From assembly GCA_963975425.1 (NCBI GenBank), contig CAXBGS010000005.1:434001-498000 (forward strand): DNA of 64,000 nucleotides. Reading direction: 5' to 3'. The notes beneath the pieces were generated by a model. The model saw nothing but the letters and a program-made list of their open reading frames with translations. It did not search any database and was not told the origin of the DNA. The translations under genes were made by a program, and so were the position numbers. Positions 55,150 to 64,000 of the stretch are shown in pieces. This DNA comes from CAXBGS01 sp963975425. Lineage in GTDB: Bacteria; Planctomycetota; Planctomycetia; Pirellulales; Pirellulaceae. Position 1 is the first letter of the stretch, and each line of letters starts with the position of its first letter.

Positions 55150-56264
55150 TTGTTTTGCTTGTCAGAATCGATCGTTTCCAGAACTTCGCCTGCCAAACGC
55201 TGCGCGATCTGACGAACCTTCTTGGAACGATGATTCGACAACACCGCGACAAAGACCTCTTCGTCGGGATATCGCAGCACGAAAGAACTGAAACCAGAAA
55301 CGCCGCCACTGTGCGAGATCGCCTTACGCTCGTTGCTAGTCACAATCCATCCGTACGCGTAGTTTTTCTTTTCAGGCTGAAACATTTTCTCATACGAGGC
55401 CTTTGGAATCAGCCGGCGGTCATGAAGTGCGCGGTCCCAACGCGAAAGGTCTTCAACGGTGGAGTAAAGGTTACCTCCGCCAGTCAACATCGGCATATAG
55501 AAGACCTTGGAGTTGACGATCTCGTCTGACTGATTGACGTCGTACCCAGATGCTCGCGACTTCAAAATCACTTCCGGCTCATCCACGCCGCTGTCAAACA
55601 TCTTTAGCGGCACAAAAATTTCTTCCCGAAGAAACTCCGCGTAGGATTTCCCTGAGACTTGTTCGATCACTTTCGCCAACAGAAAATATCCGGTCCCGCT
55701 ATATGTAAAGTCCGATCCTGGCTTGAACAGCAGCGGAAGTCCGTAAAAAATTTCTAACGTCTCATCCAGACTGTGTGGCTGCCCCGCGTTCTGAGCGAAC
55801 CTTGGCACGGACCAGGAGTGCCGAAGCCCCGATGTATGAGTCAGCAATTGATGAATCGTTAGCGGCCGCCACGCAACCGGGACATCAGGCACGTGCTTTG
55901 CGACTACATCCTCTACACGTAACTTTCCACGAGATTCTAAAATCAAAATCGCCATCGCCGTGAACTGCTTCGTATTCGACCCGATCCGATGTTTTGTCAG
56001 TTCAGTATTCTTGATTTCATGTTCGCGGTTTGCATAACCGAATCCTCTTGACATTAAGGGGCTGCCTCCACGCGTGACGATTACGGAACCGTTTAATTGT
56101 GAATCTGCTGCGATTCGCTGCAAACGACCTGAAAGCTCTGCATCATTCGCCAAGCCGCTTGTTGTCAACGCCAATAGAAAACTGCACGCGAGCAAGATCG
56201 TCCCGAGGGCCGAAGAGCATCCTTCGAGAAACCTGTTTGCAAGAATTGCCTGAATCGAACGCAT
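55146..56264 (-). CDS. Serine hydrolase of the beta-lactamase (class C/PBP4-like) family, exported
   Basis: A 372-residue protein with a signal peptide (LGTILLACSFLLALTTSGLA). The penicillin-binding-protein motifs are present: SxxK as SNTK in RIGSNTKQFTAMAILIL, YxN-like Tyr in FTYSGTGYFLLAKVIEQVSG, and HSG in KAISHSGGVSGFSS. Such enzymes act as esterases, D-aminopeptidases or transpeptidases; an esterase removing acyl groups from glycans would fit the sulfatase context, but this is inferred. It converges on the sulfatase gene with overlapping stop codons, leaving no terminator between them. Confidence 0.9.
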   Translation of the reverse strand: MRSIQAILANRFLEGCSSALGTILLACSFLLALTTSGLANDAELSGRLQRIAADSQLNGSVIVTRGGSPLMSRGFGYANREHEIKNTELTKHRIGSNTKQFTAMAILILESRGKLRVEDVVAKHVPDVPVAWRPLTIHQLLTHTSGLRHSWSVPRFAQNAGQPHSLDETLEIFYGLPLLFKPGSDFTYSGTGYFLLAKVIEQVSGKSYAEFLREEIFVPLKMFDSGVDEPEVILKSRASGYDVNQSDEIVNSKVFYMPMLTGGGNLYSTVEDLSRWDRALHDRRLIPKASYEKMFQPEKKNYAYGWIVTSNERKAISHSGGVSGFSSFVLRYPDEEVFVAVLSNHRSKKVRQIAQRLAGEVLETIDSDKQNN

Positions 56265-56422
56265 GTTACTTTCCTCGAATCACTTGTTTACTTTTAACGC
56301 AGACAGCATCGTCAACATTGAATCGGCGACCATCACAGAAACGACCGTAAGACCGACCGCTTCGAAATCGCGTCAAACGCATCCCGGCAACCGGCCACAA
56401 AATGCGGTGCAAATTTGCTGTA

Positions 56423-56812
56423 TCAGAACATCGTGTTGTCGTTTGCTGATGTCTCGGGAATGACCTGTAAAACATCCCAATGCTCGACGATTTTCCCATC
56501 ATCATCGAACCGGAAGATGTCGATCCCGGCATAGTCATCGATTCCCGGCCATCGCTGATAACAATGCAAGACGACGTAATTGCCTTCCGCGATCACTCGC
56601 TTGAACTCAACATACTTACCGGGATACTCGCGCGCCATTCGCTCGAAATAGGCGATGAAAGCTTCTTTTCCATCAGCAACATGCGTATTGTGCTGGATGT
56701 ATTCGTCACCAACGAAACGCTCGACCGCGGCCCGTGGTTTACATTGATTGAACATCAACGTGTAGAAAGCCTGGGCGTTTTCCTTGTTTCGTTCTAGATC
56801 CGTCATGGTCAT
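56423..56812 (-). CDS. SnoaL-like/NTF2-fold small protein
   Basis: A 129-residue cytoplasmic protein with the SnoaL-like polyketide cyclase pattern: the N-terminal helix NKENAQAFYTLMFNQ, the strand GDEYIQHNTHVADGKEAFIA, and the C-terminal sheet DDYAGIDIFRFDDDGKIVEH followed by WDVLQVIP. Members act as cyclases, isomerases or hydrolases on small molecules, or only bind them. Its role in the sulfatase cluster is unknown. The next Met (56806) is two codons into the frame and is an equally good start. Confidence 0.88.
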   Translation of the reverse strand: MTMTDLERNKENAQAFYTLMFNQCKPRAAVERFVGDEYIQHNTHVADGKEAFIAYFERMAREYPGKYVEFKRVIAEGNYVVLHCYQRWPGIDDYAGIDIFRFDDDGKIVEHWDVLQVIPETSANDNTMF

Positions 56813-56864
56813 TCAATTTTGAGTCGGGCGCACCACCGCCGGCTGAGCTCGCGCCAACACAATC

Positions 56865-58262
<1,398 letters not shown>

Positions 58263-59056
58263 ATAAGTCGTCTCACTTTTTGGTTCAGATACTAATGGAC
58301 TTGCTGGACTGCTTCTCTTCGCATGAGCGCCATGCTCTGGCAATCGCAGCGACGTCGACGTTGCGCTGCCTAGCGAATGCCGACTTAAATGATAAGGCAA
58401 ATGCCTTCCCAGCTCAGCTGCGCGGGCTGCCGTGTTTGAATCAAGATTAAGCTGACCGACCACCGAAAGCCACATGCTTCGCCAAACCCCACCTTGCGGA
58501 TAGGCCGTCAATGGTATCGCTGAAGTGTTCCAAGCACATCACTTGACAAATTGCCACCAACCTAGAGATAAACTATTCCCTATCGATTGGCGGAACTGAA
58601 AGCCAAAACTGCATGATGATCAAGGGCTCGCATTTAGAATGGCTGTCTTGATCAAAACGCTATGCGTAAAAACATATCCAAGTTCAATCCGGATCGCTGC
58701 GCAACGAATTAAGCCGGCAGAGTCCATGACCATGCAAGACCCACTGCGTGGCCAGGAACCCGACTCGAACACGAAACAGCCTTGGTTTCGTTAGCCCGAA
58801 GTAACGGATCAAATTCGACGTCCATTCCGTACATCACACAAGCACTTGCACTTGGTGAAGCGAGAGGAGTAGAGGCGAGCAGGCAGCACGCATTCGTTCG
58901 AATCATCGCTTCCTCTTGGTTGCGACGCATGATCTTCATCACCCGCAAGAGTTCCTATGATCAAACCGAATCCACCATGACCACTTAGGAATGCCTATCG
59001 CCGTTCCAAACCCCGCTCGCAAATTTTTTCGATCGGCACTCTTCCAGCGAGCGTAC
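58263..59056. other. Spacer of about 790 bases, no credible gene
   Basis: This stretch has several short open frames, the longest about 80 codons on each strand near 58709-58988, but none shows a domain, signal peptide or ribosome-binding site. It probably includes the promoter of the sulfatase-like gene at 58262. No repeat array is seen. Confidence 0.4.
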
Positions 59057-60268
59057 CTATGGTGACATGTGGAAATGCTTCCTCAAGAATTCCATCGTGT
59101 AGTCCCACCTGCGATGATAGAAAGCAAGATCATCCTCGTTCTCGACGGTAAAGACTTCGCAAGGAACACCCGATTCATCCGCAATCTTTTTAAGCTCAAG
59201 ACCAAAAATTGGATGATGAATGCCATCCATCGCGTTCTTCACTGCAATGCTGGGATCTTTCGATCTTCGATAAAAGAAGAGGGTCGGAGGGTCGTCCTTG
59301 CTGAAATGAGTCAGCGGTGAGCAGTCCTCGATCAGTCGATATTTCGCGTCTGTGATGTCGCCAACATTCGAAATCGCATATCCAAATAGTTGCTGAAGCG
59401 CATCTCCTTGCCAAGCATCACCGGGAACGTGCTGCTTGATCCACCGGAAGTCGTAAGACGTTTGCGCATTGAGCAAGATCAACGCCGAGACTCGCGTGGA
59501 TTCACGCAACACAGGATCTTCCGAATCGGGATCGGCACGGTCCGGACTGTATCCGATCCATTGCGACAGCCCCGACCCGGCAGAACCGCCTCCGACAGCA
59601 ATTCGAGTCTTGTCGAGATTCCACTTTTTGGCATGATGGCGAATAAACTGCACGGCTCGTGCACAATCATGAAAACATGCAGGAGCGATCGCCTGTTGAC
59701 TTAGGCGATAATTCAGCGTCACAAAATGTATTCCGTTTTCAGTGAACGACTTTGCAAACTGGCTGCCTTCCGCCTTATCGCCTCGCCGAAATCCGCCGCC
59801 ATGAATCCAGATCATGCATGGCGCAGGATCCTTGCTGTCAGTTTTCGCTAAGTAAACATCTAACACGTTTCGTTCGTGCTCGCCGTAACGAACATTTTGA
59901 TCGTCGGGCTCTATCAGTCTACGACCTGCACCGCCGGCAACCTGTCCGCGACTGCGACCCGCAGCAGCTTGCATCCGATTACCAGCGTTCTCTTGGTTGC
60001 TGCTACCGATTACGCCACCATCCCTCTCAACGCGGATCTCATGCAACTTCTCGGCACCTTGCTTCAGAATCACGATGCCATCACCATCGCTATCGAGCTG
60101 TTTAAATAAGCGATCGGGCCCCGTGAACTCGGATCGCGTCAGCTTTCCATCGCCGTTCGCATCGTCCTGTTTCATCCGGCCAAGAAACCGCTCGTTGTTG
60201 TTTTGCGCGATTGCACTTGAAAGAAACAGAAATACACCCAAAAGTGCAATGAGCGACCGTAATGCCAT
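59057..60268 (-). CDS. Exported alpha/beta-hydrolase (esterase) with two EF-hand loops
   Basis: A 403-residue protein with a signal peptide (MALRSLIALLGVFLFLSSAIAQ). Residues of about 25-75 carry two calcium-binding loops: DANGDGKLTRSE (36-47), complete, and DSDGDGIVILKQ (59-70), which lacks the final Glu. The hydrolase domain has the oxyanion motif HGGGFRRGD, the nucleophile Ser in AVGGGSAGSGLSQWI and a late His, as in BD-FAE/carboxylesterase relatives. It may remove acetyl or feruloyl groups from glycans. ATG 60268 has AAGG about 8 bases upstream. It lies 800 bases from the sulfatase group on the same strand. Confidence 0.9.
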   Translation of the reverse strand: MALRSLIALLGVFLFLSSAIAQNNNERFLGRMKQDDANGDGKLTRSEFTGPDRLFKQLDSDGDGIVILKQGAEKLHEIRVERDGGVIGSSNQENAGNRMQAAAGRSRGQVAGGAGRRLIEPDDQNVRYGEHERNVLDVYLAKTDSKDPAPCMIWIHGGGFRRGDKAEGSQFAKSFTENGIHFVTLNYRLSQQAIAPACFHDCARAVQFIRHHAKKWNLDKTRIAVGGGSAGSGLSQWIGYSPDRADPDSEDPVLRESTRVSALILLNAQTSYDFRWIKQHVPGDAWQGDALQQLFGYAISNVGDITDAKYRLIEDCSPLTHFSKDDPPTLFFYRRSKDPSIAVKNAMDGIHHPIFGLELKKIADESGVPCEVFTVENEDDLAFYHRRWDYTMEFLRKHFHMSP

Positions 60269-60367
60269 AACAAACCTTCCCAAACGAATCCGAATTACCC
60301 CTGAGCTTGACGACGTCAAAACTCACCCGATCACGCGATGGCACGGTACCTCTCGGGCACCTGCATT

Positions 60368-60961
60368 CTAAACAAACTCTTGCCTAGAACTCTTGTCTAG
60401 ATCCATGAATTCGAATCCGAAACGCAACTTTAAGGATCGAACGAGGCACGTCGAATGCCGGCTGAGGTTGTTTTCCAGCGAAGAATGGCCAACCCGAACG
60501 AGGACGCCAGCCAGACGGTGTTGCCCGGTTAGGGGACGGAAGTTGCAACGGGATTTCCACGAGATCGTATCTTCAGGAATTCGCTTCTTCAGGAATTCGC
60601 TGCTTGCGATCAATTCGTTTGCCGTCCGTCCGACAGACGCTAATTTCGACCCGATCAACGCGTTTGTGCCGTCGAATCGGATCGTTTGCGGAGCGGGAAA
60701 ACCGGAGTCATCGTATAGTGCCGCAATCTTCACCTGGTCGGTGAACTCTAAGCGGCGTGCTCCCCAAACCCTTTCTCCCACCTGATCGATATTCCCAAAA
60801 CACTTGAACTCGTCGTTAATCAAGGACAGATTTGACCTTCGATCATGCCGAGAGAGAACCATATCGTTCCAACCTGCATCGCAAGTTGATTTCGGCTTTC
60901 TGGCCACGACACGTAAGTCCCTGTTCGACATCGCCGTGAATATCACATCCAAGCACCACAC
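60368..60961 (-). CDS. Doubtful ORF of 197 codons
   Basis: An open frame with no domain, signal peptide or clear ribosome-binding site. A 16-bp direct duplication (CTTCAGGAATTCGCTT at 60571-60586 and 60587-60602) lies inside it. The codon pattern is weaker than in the neighbouring genes, and the stretch borders a region of gene decay. It may be a remnant of an exported protein or a chance frame; I cannot support a function. The rest of 60962-61176 shows nothing. Confidence 0.2.
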   Translation of the reverse strand: MWCLDVIFTAMSNRDLRVVARKPKSTCDAGWNDMVLSRHDRRSNLSLINDEFKCFGNIDQVGERVWGARRLEFTDQVKIAALYDDSGFPAPQTIRFDGTNALIGSKLASVGRTANELIASSEFLKKRIPEDTISWKSRCNFRPLTGQHRLAGVLVRVGHSSLENNLSRHSTCLVRSLKLRFGFEFMDLDKSSRQEFV

Positions 60962-61176
60962 GAACTGTCCTCACAACATCCGAAGTCACCGATGTGACGA
61001 ATTCACACGAATCAAACAAATACATATTCGTGATCAAATGAAGAACGCGACCAAAGTCAGCGCAACGTCTTGCGTTGCAGCGATCGAAAGAATCGCAGGC
61101 CATCGCCCACGGTTTTTAAGGCGGGTCCAACAATCATCGCTCTTGGTCCGATTTGAAACGTTCAGCCTTTACCGAA

Positions 61177-61560
61177 TCAGCCGTGATCGCGGTTTCGCCG
61201 ACGGACAGCGTATCCGAACACCCCAAGTGTAAGAAAAACAATCGATGAAGGCTCAGGAACGGAACTTGTTGTAAACGTAATAAATGACTCATTGAGGTAA
61301 CCAGATGCGCCAAATCCAGTTGAGAAACTGTCGCGCGCGTCATCGGTGATATCAAAAACACCTATATGAGCCTTGTAGTCAGTACCGGCTAGAAGGCTTC
61401 CCGCCGGGATCACTGCGTTTGTGTCTCCAATTCCTTCGATGTAAAACACCACCTCACCTTCTGCATCTTCCATAAAAAGATGAAACCCGTCTGCTGGCGG
61501 ACTATTCCATGTGAAGTTAAACGGCTTTGACGGATCCATGCTCTGAACATCGCTGAGTAC
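61177..61560 (-). pseudogene. Remnant of a PEP-CTERM sorted surface protein
   Basis: The C-terminus has the full PEP-CTERM signal: VPEPSS, a hydrophobic segment (IVFLTLGVFGYAV) and the basic tail RRRNRDHG, which directs proteins to exosortase. The preceding 80 residues look like the end of a beta-sandwich domain. The frame is closed by a stop at 61561-61563, no signal peptide precedes it and the first Met is at 61539, so the N-terminal part is missing. A short intact secreted protein is unlikely. This is read as the tail of a disrupted gene. Confidence 0.65.
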
Positions 61561-62009
61561 CTATGTACGCTTGTTGCATCATAGGCAGCGAATGCAGCGT
61601 CCATGGCACCGCATCACACACGACAAATCCTGCGTTACTACATCACTAACTTCACGCTTCGAGCTTTAGCTTACTGCTTGCCACTCGTCGCCGGATCAAA
61701 GCGTTAAACAGTTGCATTGAGGCTCTAGCGGGGTCCCCAAAACATATGAAAGATCACCCAAATTCATATCGATGCATTTCATTCACTAAGATCCTGGTGA
61801 ATCAATTTTTGCGTCCAACATCGTCGATCCACCTCCGTTCGATCCGTCAAGGTCTAACCAGTTGTCTTGACACTCGCGCGCCGACATTCCCCACCCGCTC
61901 GCGTCGCCCAGGTTACTTTGCCGTCGCGGCAGCGTGACTTGATAGCCATGCATTTGCTTCAAGTGGATGCGGGAAAGCATTTGTGCACTAACACGAACAA
62001 AAGAAAACG
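61561..62009. other. Low-coding, A/T-richer spacer
   Basis: About 450 bases with many stop codons in all frames. A weak minus-strand frame ends in LDLDGSNGGGSTMLDAKIDS, but it lacks any recognised domain. It may contain further debris of the truncated PEP-CTERM gene. Confidence 0.35.
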
Positions 62010-62120
62010 TCAGAAGATGTAGCACATTAAAATCATCACACCGGCAATCGCGATCAGAAACGCAGTCTTGGCCCTCGATTTTGCAGCGAAAACGATCATT
62101 GAGCGTGAGAACATTTGCAT
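62010..62120 (-). CDS. Candidate 36-residue membrane protein
   Basis: A short frame reads MQMFSRSMIVFAAKSRAK, followed by TAFLIAIAGVMILMCYIF and a stop. A basic amphipathic N-terminus (net positive) followed by one 18-residue hydrophobic segment at the very C-terminus is the form of a single-pass or tail-anchored small membrane protein. No Shine-Dalgarno sequence is visible, and the region is poor in genes, so chance cannot be excluded. Function unknown. Confidence 0.3.
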   Translation of the reverse strand: MQMFSRSMIVFAAKSRAKTAFLIAIAGVMILMCYIF

Positions 62121-62346
62121 CAGTCTATCAATCTATCTTACGAATAAAAAACTCATAGACTCTGTGGCTTGAGCCAAGTCGCCCGATGTCCGGACTGATC
62201 AGTCTACGATTGTATCCTGCGTGACGCCCCAACTAGCTGTCGCTTAAAGCATTGACATCTCAATCTTTCAACTCTTTCTATCATGATCCTTGCGCGACAA
62301 ATGCAATCGTGAATTGATAACCAGAAGGCAAATTTCGTGCGCCAAT

Positions 62347-62664
62347 TCACTTTAGCAGCTTGTACATGACATATGCGTCAACATAACCCATGGCCGGGTG
62401 GTCAAAAGCCCCAGGAAGCGCCCCAACGATTTCAAACCCCAATTTCTACCACAGCCTTACAGCACCGGTGTTAGTCGCGACGACCAAGTTGAATCGCATG
62501 GCACGAAAACCATGTGCCAACGCTTCGCGTTGCGAGTGCTGACACATCTCGGATGCTACACCGAGTCCACGCGCCGCATCGGAAAAGATGTATCCGCAAT
62601 TGGACGGTGCCAAGCTGAACCGAGACGGCGACGAGACTGACGAGCAAGTGGGTTTGACGAGCAT
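62347..62664 (-). pseudogene. GNAT N-acetyltransferase gene broken by an amber codon
   Basis: The minus strand reads through NCGYIFSDAARGLGVASEMC, QHSQREALAHGFRAMRFNLV and VATNTGAVRLW, then TAG (62446-62448), then KLGFEIVGALPGAFDHPAMG and YVDAYVMYKLLK before a TGA at 62347. Together these are the acetyl-CoA-binding and C-terminal parts of a GNAT protein, where the family usually has Gln after RLW; a CAG to TAG change explains the stop. The N-terminal third is not in this frame, so a second lesion upstream is likely. Everything downstream of the stop is well conserved, which suggests recent loss. Confidence 0.8.
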
Positions 62665-63064
62665 CGATCACCAGGGGCATCAAAGCGATGGCGACGATGC
62701 CGAATCCAAAACCGATTCTGCTGTGGACGAAACCGGCAAAAGAGCGATCAACGCGACCATGATCAGAGCGGGGATAAACCATCCGGTGATCGCTTGAGTT
62801 TCACTGGAGGATTGCGTAACGGTATCCCTCAGTAGCTGGTCGCCGGTTATAAACATGCAGACTGCAATGATGCCGCGGTTGGCGTTGTGTTTTGGTCGGA
62901 AGTGTCGAACGGTTGTACAACGGACAATATTGTGGCTGGTCGATTGTGTCTTTGATGTCGTATTGCCGATCAAGATTTTGGCTTGGTACGGTGGATCGCT
63001 AAAATTGGTATTGCTTGGTGACTCTCTGTCTAAGTGGACTCGGCAGAGCCAACACTCAACTCAA
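62665..63064. other. Spacer with membrane-protein-like fragments in two frames
   Basis: On the minus strand, one frame contains GWFIPALIMVALIALLPVSS and another contains GIVAIALMPLVIDARQTHLL, both hydrophobic and overlapping in position. This may be a frameshifted membrane-protein remnant or the lost 5' part of the GNAT gene read out of frame. No intact gene can be supported. Confidence 0.3.
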
Positions 63065-63081
63065 ACAGGCTGGCAGCCTGT
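63065..63081. repeat. Perfect 17-bp palindrome, REP-like
   Basis: ACAGGCTG (63065-63072) and CAGCCTGT (63074-63081) are perfect inverted copies around a single G. It lies just past the stop of the SDR frame. I believe similar AGGCTGG-AGCCT palindromes recur between planctomycete genes, so this may be one copy of a dispersed family; a genome search is needed. Confidence 0.5.
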
Positions 63082-63089
63082 GCTACGTG

Positions 63090-63830
63090 TTACAAAAACG
63101 CTTTGTCCCGTATCGCGGCCATGTCGCCTTCGACCACGGTTTGCGAAAAAACGGAGTACGATTCGCTGACCAATTCAGCAAACTGGCCGACCCAGGCGTG
63201 AAAGGCTCGCGCGTCGATCGCGCCACACACGGTGCTCGCGACTTCGCCGGCCGGTACCGCGATCTGCCGGAAGCCCGTAGCTGTCCCCATGTCCGATTGC
63301 GTTGGACCGGGATAGACGCTGACGACAAGCGTCCCCTGATCGGCAAGTTGGTCTTTCAGGCTTTGCGTGATCGAATAAGAGGCAGCCTTGGAGACACAAT
63401 AGGTTGCGAAGGCCGCGGAAGCCCGCACCGAAGCGACGCTGTTGATCTGCACCGGCGCGCCGCCCCCATTCTTTTGCCGAATCGGTGCGAACGCTTGTGC
63501 CATCCGCATCAACCCAAAGGTGTTGATCCGCAATTCGTCGGCCAACGCGTCGATCAAGTCGCGGTCGAACGCCATTTTCATTCGCATGATGCCGGCGTTA
63601 TTGATGACGATTTCGACATCCATTGCCTGCGACGCCGCGATGTCAATCGTTTTGGCTAAATCCGAGTCGATTCGGATCGGGTGAACGAGGTTGCCAGATC
63701 GTTCGATCAGTTCGCTGGCCGAATCTGGGTCTCTGACCGCCGCGTAAACTTCGGCAGCTCCGCGTTCGATGGCTGTATCGAAGATCGATCGACCGATACC
63801 GCGGTTGGCTCCCGTGACCAGGACTATTTT
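63090..63830 (-). pseudogene. Short-chain dehydrogenase/reductase frame lacking a start codon
   Basis: The open frame encodes a complete SDR of about 247 residues: the NAD(P)-binding KIVLVTGANRGIGRSIFDTA, the NNAGIMRM motif, the catalytic Ser in INSVASVRAS, and Tyr-x-x-x-Lys as YCVSKAASYS, then VYPGPTQSDM. The first codon is preceded directly by TAA (63831-63833), and no ATG, GTG or TTG occurs until ATG 63623, which would omit the whole cofactor-binding motif. Either initiation uses a rare codon (ATA, CTG) or the start was lost by mutation. The rest of the gene is intact, so the loss would be recent. Confidence 0.75.
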
Positions 63831-63942
63831 TTAGTGTGGTGCTGTTTTTAAGGTTGGTTCTTGACGCGCAGAACAGATGTCTGTGACTGTTCGTCCGGGA
63901 TAGCCAAGTCGGTTGCTTCGAAAAACATCTGGGATAAATGGT

Positions 63943-64000
63943 CTACATTGGCGTGAGCGAATATTTGCCTTGCGTGCGAACGTAGATGGTGCACTCATCG
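63943..64000 (-). CDS. Possible C-terminus of a gene entering from the right edge
   Basis: The minus strand has an open frame ending DECTIYVRTQGKYSLTPM and a TAG at 63943-63945. A second minus frame (VDHLSQMFFEATDLAIPDEQ, ending at about 63852) overlaps it, and I cannot tell which is real. Too short for any functional call. Confidence 0.25.
   Translation of the reverse strand, partial: DECTIYVRTQGKYSLTPM

Noticed and set aside
61786..62025. LKQMHGY stretch resembling a DUF1559 pilin-like start
   Set aside because: The characteristic N-terminal hydrophobic pilin helix is missing and the following residues do not fit the family.

Overview
The window reads as chromosomal DNA of a marine planctomycete of the Pirellulaceae, close in style to Rhodopirellula. 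The pointers are several sulfatase genes, a tetrahydromethanopterin (H4MPT) C1-transfer locus inside a bacterial chromosome, a lysine-rich histone-like protein, Cys-rich and Pro/Val-rich exported proteins, a leucine-rich-repeat protein with one membrane anchor, a PEP-CTERM fragment, and scattered genes with few polycistrons. The assignment comes from gene content only; no 16S gene is present.

Layout. 0-9 kb: the end of an unknown gene, a secreted repeat-rich surface protein, a two-gene signalling unit (excisionase-type HTH fused to an EIIA-Ntr-like domain, followed by a protein that looks like two degenerate receiver domains), an enolase-superfamily enzyme, a NarL-type response regulator, a Pro/Val-rich exported protein and a sugar-phosphate isomerase/epimerase-like enzyme. 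9-21 kb: a roughly 1400-residue orphan protein, a lysine-rich histone-like protein, EttA, GuaA, then the overlapping run surE / metallo-beta-lactamase hydrolase / hemW, and a Cys-rich lipoprotein. 21-29 kb: O-methyltransferase, a sulfatase with C-terminal HEAT-like repeats, an arylsulfotransferase-like protein, a stand-alone GyrB-type TOPRIM protein, an LRR protein and an M24 peptidase. 29-43.6 kb: mainly housekeeping genes (accB-accC, bcp, rsfS-argS, glgX, purM, ctp) with a Ser/Thr kinase ending in a pseudo-receiver. 43.7-46.8 kb: H4MPT locus (methylene-H4MPT dehydrogenase, Fae, divergent ATP-grasp protein). 46.7-58.3 kb: six sulfatases with a serine hydrolase and a SnoaL-like protein, which fits breakdown of sulfated algal polysaccharide. 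59-60.3 kb: an esterase with EF-hands. 60.3-64 kb: low coding density and clear decay (PEP-CTERM tail, GNAT gene with an amber codon, SDR gene without a usable start).

How the genes may work together. The sulfatases and hydrolases would attack exported or surface-bound sulfated glycans. The adjacent Fae/MtdC-type pathway oxidises formaldehyde and could deal with formaldehyde released from O-methyl sugars; this link is inference. Other structural signals are: short tandem arrays of 15-18 bp units, each with its own sequence, sitting mostly in convergent intergenic gaps; strong hairpins between convergent genes; and a leader before 35005 in which two 8-bp helices interlock in A-B-A'-B' order, suggesting a pseudoknot or a switch. 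No rRNA, tRNA, CRISPR array, insertion sequence or phage gene was recognised.
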